From positions 24,670-88,669 of the forward strand of contig JAERSO010000140.1 in assembly GCA_016845585.1 (NCBI GenBank): a stretch of DNA of 64,000 bases, read 5' to 3'. Below the pieces are notes generated by a model. The model was not told the DNA's origin and made no database searches. It worked only from the letters and a program-made list of their open reading frames with translations. Of the stretch, positions 1 through 7,665 are shown piece after piece. Source of the DNA: Acidimicrobiaceae bacterium. Lineage in GTDB: Bacteria > Actinomycetota > Acidimicrobiia > Acidimicrobiales > Aldehydirespiratoraceae. A program made the translations under genes and the position numbers. Position 1 is the first letter of the stretch. Each line of letters begins with the position of its first letter.

Positions 1-761
1 TCGGCACCCCGATCGGGTTCGCGTGGCGTCTGCAGCGATCCGTTCTCTTCTGGTGGACGGTCGGGGCCGCTTTCCTCGGCGCCATGTACGGGTCGGTCAT
101 CAGCGCGATCGATGACTTCGTCGAAGAGAACGAAGCGATGCGAGACGTGCTCGAAGCGATGGGCATGACCGGCGATGCACTCCGCGATGGCTTCATCACG
201 GTGATTCTCTCCATGATCGCTCTCATTGCGACGGCAGGTGTGATCCAGTCCGTGCTGCGGCCGCGAAGCGAGGAGATGGCGGGTCGCGCTGAACCCATCC
301 TCGGCAGGGCGATCTCGCGCCGGAGCTGGCTTTCATCTCACGTGCTGCTCAGTGCGCTCGCCGCTCCGGTCTTCATGGTCGCCGGCGGGGTCGGTCTCTC
401 CGTCACTGATGCGCTTGTCGTCGGGGAGTTCACCGACTTCCGCGAGACGATCTTCGCCGGCCTGGTGCGGGTCCCCGCACTCTGGGCGATGGCCGGACTC
501 GGCGTCTGCCTCTACGGCTGGGCCCGCCGCTTCACCCTCGGTGTCTGGACCGTGTTCACCGTCGCGGTGGTCGTCTTCTTGTTCGGCGAGCTGATCCGGC
601 TCCCGGACCCAGCACTCAACCTCTCCCCCATTCGTCACGTCACCCATCTACCGGGTGGCGATCAGAGCTGGATCTCCGTGGCCGTGTTGTCGCTCATCGC
701 CGCCGTCACCGCGACAGCCGGGATCATCCTGTTCGATCGGCGTGACATCGACACCACCTAG
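1..761 (+). CDS. ABC-2 type exporter permease, 5' end cut by window
   Basis: Open from the window edge in the frame of position 3, so the N-terminus is missing. The visible ~250 residues are hydrophobic with about five or six membrane segments. The segment LRPRSEEMAGRAEPILGRA followed by SRRSWLSSH is the cytoplasmic signature of the actinobacterial permeases annotated as exporters of polyketide antibiotics (SEE-GRAEP-L). It would act in the plasma membrane with a separate ATPase, presumably upstream outside the window. The first internal ATG at position 84 is not the true start because the frame is open and hydrophobic before it. Substrate cannot be inferred. Confidence 0.8.
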   Translation, partial: GTPIGFAWRLQRSVLFWWTVGAAFLGAMYGSVISAIDDFVEENEAMRDVLEAMGMTGDALRDGFITVILSMIALIATAGVIQSVLRPRSEEMAGRAEPILGRAISRRSWLSSHVLLSALAAPVFMVAGGVGLSVTDALVVGEFTDFRETIFAGLVRVPALWAMAGLGVCLYGWARRFTLGVWTVFTVAVVVFLFGELIRLPDPALNLSPIRHVTHLPGGDQSWISVAVLSLIAAVTATAGIILFDRRDIDTT

Positions 762-909
762 TCGACCACCGCGTCGACGATGCCCACGACAATTCGAAAC
801 GCCGGAAGACAGACGGCACCGAAAGCCAACTGTGCGACGCCTCCGGCCAAGACATCGGCGCGCTTCGTCCTCAGGCTGTGGGCATCAACCACACAGCAAG
901 GACAACGCC

Positions 910-1233
910 ATGAACCTCGTCATCACCACCCTCGAACTCAAGCCCGACGCACTGACCGAGTTCACCACCACCTTCGAGCGTGACGTACCCCAGGTCCTGG
1001 GTCAGTACCCCAGCTGGCGGGGCGCCGAGTTGTCGTTCGATCCCGGGAACGGCGTTGCGTGCGCCGTCGGCTATTGGGCCGATCCCGACCAGATGCGTGA
1101 TTGTCTCGAATCCCCCGAGCATGGCGCCGTCATGGGGAAGCTGATGCCCCTGGTGGCCGGCGCCCCCGACGTGAAGATCACCGAGGTCGTCACCCACATC
1201 GGCGCTCTCGCGGCGAACCCAGCCGGGGCCTGA
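910..1233 (+). CDS. Small ABM-like (dimeric alpha/beta barrel) protein
   Basis: 107-residue protein starting at ATG 910, preceded by AAGGA seven bases upstream; longer in-frame extensions are Pro/Arg-rich and not protein-like. The pattern (beta strand MNLVITTLELKP, helix with a central FTTTFERDVPQVL, strand with GAELSFD, then CAVGYWADPDQM) resembles antibiotic-biosynthesis-monooxygenase-like or EthD-like ferredoxin folds. No catalytic residue can be named. It stands alone between the ABC permease and an AraC remnant; the 148 bases upstream show no other gene. Function unknown. Confidence 0.6.
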   Translation: MNLVITTLELKPDALTEFTTTFERDVPQVLGQYPSWRGAELSFDPGNGVACAVGYWADPDQMRDCLESPEHGAVMGKLMPLVAGAPDVKITEVVTHIGALAANPAGA

Positions 1234-1250
1234 ACCCCAGCGGGGACGGG

Positions 1251-1617
1251 TCAGCCCGCGGCGAGACGCCGGCGGTACTCACGCGGACTGACACCCGTCC
1301 ACCGTTTGAACGCACGTGTGAAGGAACTCTGTTCCTCGAAGCCGACGAGATAGCCGACCTCGGCGAGGGTCAGCGCGCCATCAGCGAGGCGAAGCTTGGC
1401 CGAATGATGTCGGACCTCGTCGACAACACTGTTGAACGTCGTCCCTTCCTCGGCGAGTCGCCGCTGGAGCGTGCGTGGCGACATGGCGAAACCGGCGGCG
1501 ATCGGACCGACGCCACGAAGTGCGGCGCGGGCGGCAGCGCCTCCATGAGCGCGTTGGCCTGCTGTTCGAGCAACGCGACGAGCCCCGGATCACTCGACCG
1601 CACATCCGGGCGCGCGC
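1251..1617 (-). pseudogene. AraC-family regulator, C-terminal remnant with internal deletion
   Basis: The last 78 codons give a clear AraC/XylS DNA-binding half: SPRTLQRRLAEEG, then LVGFEEQSSFTRAFKRW and GVSPREYRRRL. Immediately upstream, in another frame, is the linker typical of Arabinose_bd-AraC proteins (SSDPGLVALLEQQANALM, then PPAPHFVASVR). Family members have roughly 15-20 more residues between FVASVR and the first HTH helix; these are missing and the frame changes near 1500, so a short deletion has occurred. The N-terminal ligand-binding domain is absent because the remnant abuts the selenoprotein gene starting at 1625. A free 77-residue HTH protein from 1484 is possible but unlikely. 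Confidence 0.8.
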
Positions 1618-1624
1618 TGCCGCC

Positions 1625-2911
1625 ATGCCCGAGCTGACGTGCGAGCAGTGGCTGACCCCTCGGCCGCTGGCGGAGTCCACCGTCGCGATCATCTCGACCT
1701 GCGGGATGCATCGACACGACGATCCACCCTTCACCCCCGGCGCGGTCGACTACCGACTCCTTCCTCGCAGGATCGATTGGGTCGACGTCGTCATGTCGCA
1801 CATCAGCGCGAACTTCGACCGCAGCGGACTCGCCGACGATCCCAATGTCGCCATGCCGCTCGACCGCCTCGAAGCGCTCGCCGAAGCCGGTGAGATCGGC
1901 GGCGTTTCCGACTGGCACTACGTGTTCATGGGGGCGCACCCCGCACCACAGATGTTCGAAGAGGTCGGGACCGAGGTCGGCCGTCTTCTCGCCGCCGATG
2001 GCGTCGGTGTCGCGCTCCTCGTACCGATTTGACCCCTGTGTTCGGGCGCGGTCGGCGCCCTTGCCCACTACATCGAACGTTCTGGCGTCGCGACGGTGCC
2101 GATCAGCCTGGTGCGGGAACAAACCGAACGGGTGCAACCCCCACGGGCGCTCTGGGTTCCGTTTCCGCTCGGGCGACCCCTCGGAATACCCGGCGATGCG
2201 GAGTTCCAACTCGACGTGATGCGCGCCGCGTTCGCGATGCTGCATACGGCGACCGAACCCACGATCGAGGACTATCCGATCGATGCCCCCGGAGCCGGGC
2301 CTGAAGCCTGGGCCTGTCCGCTGAACCTCGCCGTGCCGACCGACGACTCACTCTCCGCACGGCTGATGGCCGAGGTCGACCGGCTTCGCCCGTGGGCCGC
2401 GGAGACCCGTCGTCGACGCGGCCGCACGCTGTTCGGACTCTCCGGAGCCGCCCCGGATCAGATCGACGCGGTGGCATCAGCGCTCGGCGCCGTCGCCGAG
2501 GGCGGTGATCTCGAATCCAGCCCCACCACCGACTTCGAGCTCGCCCACGACATGCCATTCGTGCTTCGTCACCTCGCCGACGACCTGCGGGGCTACTACC
2601 ACGAGGCCATCGCCTCCCAACCCGGCGCCACACCCCCGAATCATGATGCGCTCAACGAGTGGATCTTCGGTCAGACCGTGTTCGGTCAGGTCCTCGTCAC
2701 GATCGGCGACCACCTCACCGCGGCCCAAGCCGACAACCCGTTCGCGCCGCTCGTTCGCAACTTCATCGTTCCCGAGGGTCACTACCGAGGGATCGCCAAC
2801 TTCGAGGGCATCGTCGGCGGCCATGACCGACACTGCCGAGGACGGACGGGCAGGGCGCGGCCGCTCCGCACCTGGCAGGACCTTCGGGCCGAACTACCAT
2901 TCGACCCGTGA
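1625..2911 (+). CDS. GrdB/PrdB-like selenoprotein with in-frame UGA (Sec136)
   Basis: Two open segments in the same frame are separated only by TGA at 2030-2032; read through, they give one 428-residue protein colinear with the glycine/sarcosine/betaine reductase selenoprotein B family. Before the UGA: PLAESTVAIISTCGMH, then SHISANFDRSG and the HYVFMGAHP motif. The UGA falls in VGVALLVPI-U-P-L-C, exactly where the family has its U/C-x-x-C redox site. After it: GALAHYIERSGVAT, ALWVPFPLGRPLG, ending with the family's C-terminal helices. ATG 1625 is chosen because homology begins there and the region upstream belongs to the AraC remnant. The gene overlaps the VOC gene by GTGA. Family role in aerobes is unknown; a thiol/selenol redox function is inference. 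Confidence 0.85.
2033..2068 (+). promoter_or_regulatory. Candidate bacterial SECIS element for the UGA at 2030-2032
   Basis: Eleven bases after the UGA comes a perfect 6-bp G/C stem, GGGCGC (2044-2049) with GCGCCC (2055-2060), closing a 5-base loop GGUCG. A short lower helix GTG (2038-2040) with CAC (2066-2068) is possible. From established knowledge, bacterial SECIS hairpins sit within about 16-37 bases of the UGA and carry G at the start of the apical loop; the E. coli fdhF loop contains GGUC and, as I recall it, also has 11 bases between UGA and the upper stem. The element must also encode protein, which it does. Confidence 0.7.
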
Positions 2912-3261
2912 GTCTCGAATGGGAGCAGACGACCATCGACGCCGATGATCCCGCGCGTCTGGGGCGCTGGTGGGCCGAGGCGCTCACCTGGGTGATCGTC
3001 GACGAGGGAACGGACGTTTTCGAGATCCGGCCCACCGCCGACCGTGTTCCTGGGCTGCTTTTTCTCCGCGCCGACCATGCGAAGATGGCCAAGAACCGGC
3101 TCCACCTCGACTTCCGACCCGACGACCAGGCTGCGGAGGTCGAGCGGCTGGTGGCCCTCGGTGCGTCGCGTGTCGACATCGGCCAGGGCTCACAGCCGTG
3201 GGTCGTGCTCGCCGATCCCGAAGGCAACGAGTTCTGCGTTCTCGGCTCAGGAAGCACCTGA
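2908..3261 (+). CDS. VOC (glyoxalase/bleomycin resistance-like) family protein
   Basis: 117 residues from a GTG that overlaps the stop of the selenoprotein gene (GTGA), so it is probably translated by coupling. The fold signature is a single actinobacterial VOC module: DADDPARLGRWWAEAL at the start, FLRADHAKMAKNRLHLDFRP in the middle, DPEGNEFCVLG at the end. Candidate metal ligands are the His in RLHLD and the Glu of GNEF. Such 115-130 residue proteins are common and usually of unknown substrate. The coupling suggests it works with or protects the product of the selenoprotein, but that is inference. Confidence 0.8.
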   Translation: MSLEWEQTTIDADDPARLGRWWAEALTWVIVDEGTDVFEIRPTADRVPGLLFLRADHAKMAKNRLHLDFRPDDQAAEVERLVALGASRVDIGQGSQPWVVLADPEGNEFCVLGSGST

Positions 3262-3288
3262 GCCAGGCTGGCATGGTGGCCCTCGGTC

Positions 3289-3702
3289 TCACGTGCCCTC
3301 GTCGAGCAGCTCTTTCAGTCGCTCGTAGTCCTTGCGCACATTGCGCTCGACCATGCGTCTCATCACGGGGTTGAAGAGGCGCATCACGCCGCCCGGTTGT
3401 CCCCGGATGGTCGCAGTGAGCATCACGCCGCCACCTGGGCCCGGCGCGACCCGGCGGGTGATGTCGAGGGGCAGCGTGCTCTTGGTCGTCTTCTGAACAC
3501 GACCGACACTCAAGCAGGTCACCTGCGCGAGTGATCGGGCGACGAGCGTCTTGCCGAGCCCCGGGAGGTCCTCGAGGAGCACGTACCCGCCCGCCAACAG
3601 GCCGACGATGACCGTCTCCAGCGCGTCGAGGATTCGGTCACAGGTTCTTGCCGCCTCGAGGACGGTCGGATCGTTCGGGGCGGGGTGTGGAGTTGTGTGC
3701 AT
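3289..3702 (-). pseudogene. MoxR ATPase fragment fused in frame to SRPBCC C-terminus
   Basis: A continuous 137-codon frame, but a chimera. Residues about 10-60 are the N-terminus of a MoxR-type AAA ATPase with Walker A (LLEDLPGLGKTLVARSLA); the family's usual ~10 residues after ALETVIVG are missing, and the ATPase ends abruptly after LSVGRVQ with no Walker B, sensor or lid. The rest (TATIRGQPGG, then RRMVERNVRKDYERLKELL) is the C-terminal helix region of a SRPBCC/polyketide-cyclase-like protein. MoxR proteins are ~320 residues, so two genes have been joined by a large deletion. Its start overlaps the stop of the upstream membrane-protein remnant (TGATG), as in an intact operon. Confidence 0.75.
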
Positions 3703-4405
3703 CAGTCACTTCCGGCGTGGTCTGGACGAGTCGGCGAGCACTCCTCGGCCAGGATGATGTCGAGGAACCGGTCGAGTTCGTCGATGGTCGGGCTGCGACC
3801 TGACACCTCAGGGTCGACGAGCCACGCGACGTCTCCGAGGAGGGCGTTGGCCCGACCCGGGTCCGAGCCGTCGAGAGTTCCGGATCGGCTGCGGACCGTT
3901 GCGCCCTCCCGGCATCGGCATCCTCGGGAGTCGGACGCCGGCCGCTCCAGAGCAGGATGCCCCCAGCGACAGCGAATATGACGAACAGAACGAGAACCGG
4001 GTCGTCGTCAGGTTCATCGACGGTGATGGCCTGTGGCGACCCGGTGGCTGGTGTCGTGTCCTCTCCGACCGGATCCTCGCCCCGCTGCTCCGGCCTGAAC
4101 ACAATGGCCAATGCGATGGTGACGGCGACCACGACAAGCCAGGCTCGCCAAGACGGTTTCCGTCGGCGCTGGAGGGGGCCATGACTGCGGCCCAACGTGA
4201 ACGGCAGCAGGAGAAGCCCACAAAGGATGATCAGGCCGAAGACGACGACAAATGCGCTTTGGAGGTTCGGGACACCAATCCAACCCGCCGCGTCGGATGC
4301 GCTCCCAGCCCCGACCACGACCAGGGTGACCCATCCCAGAAGCACCACCACGGTCACTCGGCGCTGACCGCTGAACCAACTCGTGATCTGCCCCCGCGTG
4401 ATCAT
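3702..4405 (-). pseudogene. Membrane protein of the MoxR operon, frameshifted
   Basis: From ATG 4405 the protein has two N-terminal membrane helices (VTVVVLLGWVTLVVVGAG; FVVVFGLIILCGLLLLPF), a third near WLVVVAVTIALAIVF and a fourth near PVLVLFVIFAVAGGILLW, then an acidic tail. Near position 3880 the reading frame is lost; a sensible continuation in another frame (GTLDGSDPGRANALLGDVAW, then SPTIDELDRFLDIILAEE) runs to a TGA at 3702-3704 that overlaps the start of the MoxR remnant. This is the usual layout of DUF4129-like membrane proteins preceding MoxR. One indel is enough to explain it; with the broken neighbour it is best called a pseudogene. Confidence 0.65.
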
Positions 4406-4506
4406 GACCTAGGTTCGCCCTACGGCGTCATCCGGTGGCCAGTGCTCTCGGCCGCGGCGCCGCACTGAACGGAGCCGCAGTGGACGGGCCGCAGCGCGGT
4501 CGTCGC

Positions 4507-6111
4507 TCAGCGTGGGTCGGAGGCGAACCACCGTGCGGTTGCGTTGTAGACCATGTCGTGGCCCGCTTGGAAGTAGACGAGCAAGACGGAGGCCGACTGC
4601 CTGGCGAAGACGGGACCCGGGTCACCGCCTCCGAAGTGCGTCACCGTCGCGGCCCAATCCGAGAGATGGCCGGGCACCGCTCCCCCGCCGAAGACATCCA
4701 CCTCGGCGGCACTGAGACGATCCTCGGGGTCGGCCAACAGGTTGAACACGTCGGCAGCGGCGTTCGGTGGCACGAACGAGTCGCGGATGCCTTGGGCGAT
4801 GAAGACCGGAACCCCGCTCTCGCGAGCCGAGTCGAGGTAGGTCACCGGGCTCCGCTTCAGGCACTCGTCTCGAACGGGACCGGCCACCCTCGGGTCACCT
4901 CCGCAGGCCACCGAGATGTGGGTGGTGTAGCCCAGGCCCCTACTTCTGGAGAAGTCGTAGAAGTCGACGAGGTCATGGGTCGGGCCCCAGGCCGAGACGG
5001 CCGAGACCTTCTCGGGGTGGCGACCGGCGAGGAGGAGCGCCATCATCCCGCCACCGGAGTAGCCGACGACGTACACACGATCGGCGTCCACCCCGGACTG
5101 GGCGACGGCGTAGTCGATCGCGTCGGCCGCATCCTGGACCGCCAGATCGGATCCCGTCGAAAGAGTGTCATCGTTCTTGCCCCGGAAATCGGGGGCGATG
5201 ACCGCCCACCCGTTCTCCTGGGCCCACCTCGCGAAGGGGATCCCCGCGTGCTGGGTGTAGCCGGCGCTCCATGAGTGCAGGATCACCAACACCGGCTGAT
5301 CGCCGTCGCCGGTCGGCGGCAGCCAGAAGGCGGGTTGTTGGGCACCGTCCACCGTTGACGGGATCCGGATGTCCTGAACTCCCGGGACCGCCGATGCCCA
5401 TCGGGCCGCACCACTGGCGACGAAGCTGCTGAAGTCGCCGATGGTGTTGAGGCCCGCGAGCGAGTCGAACGTCTCGCAGCCGGAGGACTCAGGATCGACG
5501 ACGACGGGGGGCGACCCCTTGTAGCGGTGGAGGAACGTGGCCAACTGACCTCTGGTGACCGTGGCCTCGGGCGAGAAGGTCGTCGACGATGTGCCCATGG
5601 TGATGCCCTGTTGCAGCATCCATCCCACCGGAGTGATCTGCCAGGCCCTGGCCACATCAGGGAACTGGACCGGGGGCGGAGCATCGGGAGAGTCCTCCAG
5701 GCGATGCAGCATCACCGCCAGCTGACCGCGAGTCAGGTGGTCCTTGGGCGAGAACGTTGTCGATGACGTGCCCATGGTGATGCCGTTGTCGAACAGCCAC
5801 GACACCGGATCCTGTTGCCACGCGAGTTCGACATCAGCGAAGTCGTGGGTGCCACCGGGTACCTGGGACCCCTCCATTCGCCACATGAACGCCGCTGCCT
5901 GACCACGGGTCACCGGATCGTTGGGCCCGAAACACTCCGGAGAGATGCCGGTGGTGATGGCGTTGTCGACCATCCACTGAATCGGCTCGCTGTAGAACCG
6001 GTCCGAGGCGACATCTCCGAACCCGGCCACCGCAGCGACCGGCGAAACCGACGCAACGCCTGTCATCGTCAACGAGACAACGAGCCAGAGGGCCAGAGTC
6101 CGACGCTTCAT
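4507..6111 (-). CDS. Secreted alpha/beta hydrolase with three N-terminal SLH repeats
   Basis: 534 residues from ATG 6111 (a TTG at 6144 in the same frame is less likely). Signal peptide (KRRTLALWLVVSLTMTG), then three SLH-like repeats at about residues 28-195, each ending in a TRGQ-A-F/M-HR pattern with ITTGISPECFGP or ITMGTSSTTFSP. The C-terminal half is a prolyl-oligopeptidase/esterase-like hydrolase: nucleophile elbow VVGYSGGGMMALLL, Asp in GIRDSFVPP and His in AGHDMVY are the likely catalytic triad. It is probably attached to the cell envelope and cleaves an ester or peptide outside the cell. It lies 30 bases behind the lipoprotein gene and is probably co-transcribed with it. Confidence 0.85.
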   Translation of the reverse strand: MKRRTLALWLVVSLTMTGVASVSPVAAVAGFGDVASDRFYSEPIQWMVDNAITTGISPECFGPNDPVTRGQAAAFMWRMEGSQVPGGTHDFADVELAWQQDPVSWLFDNGITMGTSSTTFSPKDHLTRGQLAVMLHRLEDSPDAPPPVQFPDVARAWQITPVGWMLQQGITMGTSSTTFSPEATVTRGQLATFLHRYKGSPPVVVDPESSGCETFDSLAGLNTIGDFSSFVASGAARWASAVPGVQDIRIPSTVDGAQQPAFWLPPTGDGDQPVLVILHSWSAGYTQHAGIPFARWAQENGWAVIAPDFRGKNDDTLSTGSDLAVQDAADAIDYAVAQSGVDADRVYVVGYSGGGMMALLLAGRHPEKVSAVSAWGPTHDLVDFYDFSRSRGLGYTTHISVACGGDPRVAGPVRDECLKRSPVTYLDSARESGVPVFIAQGIRDSFVPPNAAADVFNLLADPEDRLSAAEVDVFGGGAVPGHLSDWAATVTHFGGGDPGPVFARQSASVLLVYFQAGHDMVYNATARWFASDPR

Positions 6112-6140
6112 ACTGGGTGCTTCCCCCGATGTGGGCTGGG

Positions 6141-6506
6141 TCAACTACCGACGTTCGATGTTGTCGTCGGTGGCGGCGCAGCCGTCGTTGTTGTTGTGGT
6201 GGTGGTCGTGGTTGTCGTCGTCGACGTGGTGGTCGAAGTAGTGCTCGGATTGGCGGCGGCTGTGGTGGTCGGAGCCGCTGTCGTCGTCGTGGTGGTCGGC
6301 GTCGTCGCGCTCGTGTCGGGCTCCGCAATCCGAGCAATTCTCTCGGCGGGTTCACCCACGTCTGGAGTCTCTGCGGAGGGATCGCTGGCAGACCCGCACG
6401 AGGCGAGCAGCATCCCCGCCATCAACAGACCGGCAACGGGCGCGAATCCGCTCCGTTCCTGCCCCCGGGTCAGGTAGCCGTTCGAAGCCCCTCTGGTTCT
6501 ACGCAT
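6141..6506 (-). CDS. Thr-rich lipoprotein
   Basis: 121 residues with an N-terminal signal and lipobox (LLMAGMLLASCGS, Cys at about 37), so a lipid-anchored extracellular protein. About 45 of the last 60 residues are Thr, with Ala, Ser and Pro: a flexible, probably extended or glycosylated linker without any folded domain. It ends 30 bases before the SLH hydrolase gene on the same strand, so the two probably form an operon. No family assignment. The very simple composition makes exact length prone to slippage. Confidence 0.65.
   Translation of the reverse strand: MRRTRGASNGYLTRGQERSGFAPVAGLLMAGMLLASCGSASDPSAETPDVGEPAERIARIAEPDTSATTPTTTTTTAAPTTTAAANPSTTSTTTSTTTTTTTTTTTTTAAPPPTTTSNVGS
6153..6315 (-). 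repeat. Low-complexity Thr-codon tract
   Basis: On the minus strand this stretch is almost only ACN codons (mostly ACG, ACC, ACA) giving Thr runs of up to thirteen, broken by Ala, Ser and Pro codons. It is an imperfect trinucleotide array inside the lipoprotein gene, not a CRISPR array: there are no spacers and no fixed repeat unit. Such tracts expand and contract by replication slippage. Confidence 0.8.
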
Positions 6507-6646
6507 GTTCGGACCATCGGCATGTTGGGCTGCGTTTTGATGCGATCACCTCTTGCAGGGCGCTCTCGCAGCCATGCTGCGCGCCATGCCGACGTGAGTA
6601 CGCTTCCGAAGTGAGCAACGAAGACAACCTCCGAGGCGCAGCCTAG

Positions 6647-7492
6647 ATGGCGCTCGGGATGCTTGCCTATGTCGTGAACGACGCCTTCGTGAAGAAGGCA
6701 GTCGAAGACCTCGCGCTCTTCCAGGCCATCTTCATTCGTGGCCTGATGCTCGTTGCGCTCATCAGCCTGATCGCCCGAGTCAGGGGCGACCATCGGCGAA
6801 TGCGAATGCTCCGCAACCGTCGCGTCGGTGTCCGTATCGGCCTTGAAGCCGTCGGCACGTGCTTCTTCCTTCTCGGACTCAGCAATCTCCCGCTCGCCGA
6901 CATGACCGCCGTGCTGCAGCTCGTACCTCTTGCCGTCACATTCGCCGCGGCGCGGCTCCTCCGCGAACAGGTCGACTGGATTCGGGTGGCCACCGTGTTC
7001 ACCGGGTTCGTCGGCGTCTTGTTCGTGGTCCGACCCGGCGCTGAAAGCTCGAGCCCCTGGTTCCTCGCCGCTCTTGCGGTGGTGGTCATCGTCACCGTCC
7101 GCGAACTCGTGACGAAGAAGATCTCGGCCGAGATCCCGTCCCTGATCATCGCCCTCGGCACAGGAATCGTCATCACCGCCATGGGAGGGGTGGTCTCGAT
7201 CTTCGAGGGGTGGGAGCCATTCGAGGCCAAGCATCTGATCTTGCTGGCGACGGCATCCGGCTTCCTCAGCGTCGGCTACACGGCAAGCGTCAACGCCGTT
7301 CGCGTCGGCGACATGAGCTTCACCGCTCCCTTCCGCTATTCGATTCTTCTGTTTGCGATCATCCTGCAGATCATCGTCTTCGGCGACGTCCAGGACGCCT
7401 TGAGTTTGGTCGGTTCAGCGATCGTGGGTGCGGCCGGACTGTTCTCCCTGACCCGCGAACGCGCTGTCCTCGCCACCGTTCATCGCGGCTAG
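6647..7492 (+). CDS. DMT (EamA) family transporter with amber stop before its start
   Basis: 281 residues from ATG 6647 with about ten membrane segments in two EamA halves, the usual architecture of drug/metabolite transporters; motif-like pieces are LPLADMTAVLQLVPL and FVGVLFVVRPG. The true N-terminus is probably GTG 6611, with AAGTGAG context: the in-frame codons give V-S-N-E-D-N-L-R-G-A-A, then TAG (6644-6646), then M-A-L-G. Homologues commonly have Trp at this place (GALWM-type), so a TGG-to-TAG change is likely. Re-initiation at the ATG directly after the stop would restore nearly the whole protein. Substrate unknown. Confidence 0.75.
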   Translation: MALGMLAYVVNDAFVKKAVEDLALFQAIFIRGLMLVALISLIARVRGDHRRMRMLRNRRVGVRIGLEAVGTCFFLLGLSNLPLADMTAVLQLVPLAVTFAAARLLREQVDWIRVATVFTGFVGVLFVVRPGAESSSPWFLAALAVVVIVTVRELVTKKISAEIPSLIIALGTGIVITAMGGVVSIFEGWEPFEAKHLILLATASGFLSVGYTASVNAVRVGDMSFTAPFRYSILLFAIILQIIVFGDVQDALSLVGSAIVGAAGLFSLTRERAVLATVHRG

Positions 7493-7533
7493 CAGCGCTC
7501 GGGATCCGCGGAAGCGCTCGGACGCTGCGCTCC

Positions 7534-7665
7534 TCAGCGCTCGTTGAAGTGGTGGAGAACACGCTCGTAGGGCGATGCGGTGCGTTCGAGCGACTCGATC
7601 GAGATGCACTCGTCGTGGCCATGGAAGCGGGTGAGAAGGTCGGGGAAGGTCGTTTCGTCGCTCGA
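7534..7665 (-). pseudogene. C-terminal tail of an M20-type peptidase
   Basis: About 43 codons ending in TGA at 7534-7536 read DETTFPDLLTRFHGHDECIS, then an ESLERT helix and YERVLHHFNER. This is the terminal pattern of M20/M28 zinc peptidases (FHG-DE-ISVESL, then a helix to the end), including the conserved His and Glu. There is no start and no upstream domain: the frame meets the 5' edge of the GST remnant on the other strand. It looks like the last piece of a deleted gene. Confidence 0.4.

Noticed and set aside
2030..2032. UGA at 2030 as a Trp-to-stop or ordinary stop ending a 135-residue protein
   Set aside because: The family has Sec or Cys at this column, the next residues give P-L-C, the frame continues for 292 family-like residues, and a SECIS-like hairpin follows at the right distance.
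6153..6315. GTT/GTC-like repeats as a CRISPR array
   Set aside because: It is a Thr-codon tract within a lipoprotein gene, without spacers or a constant repeat.
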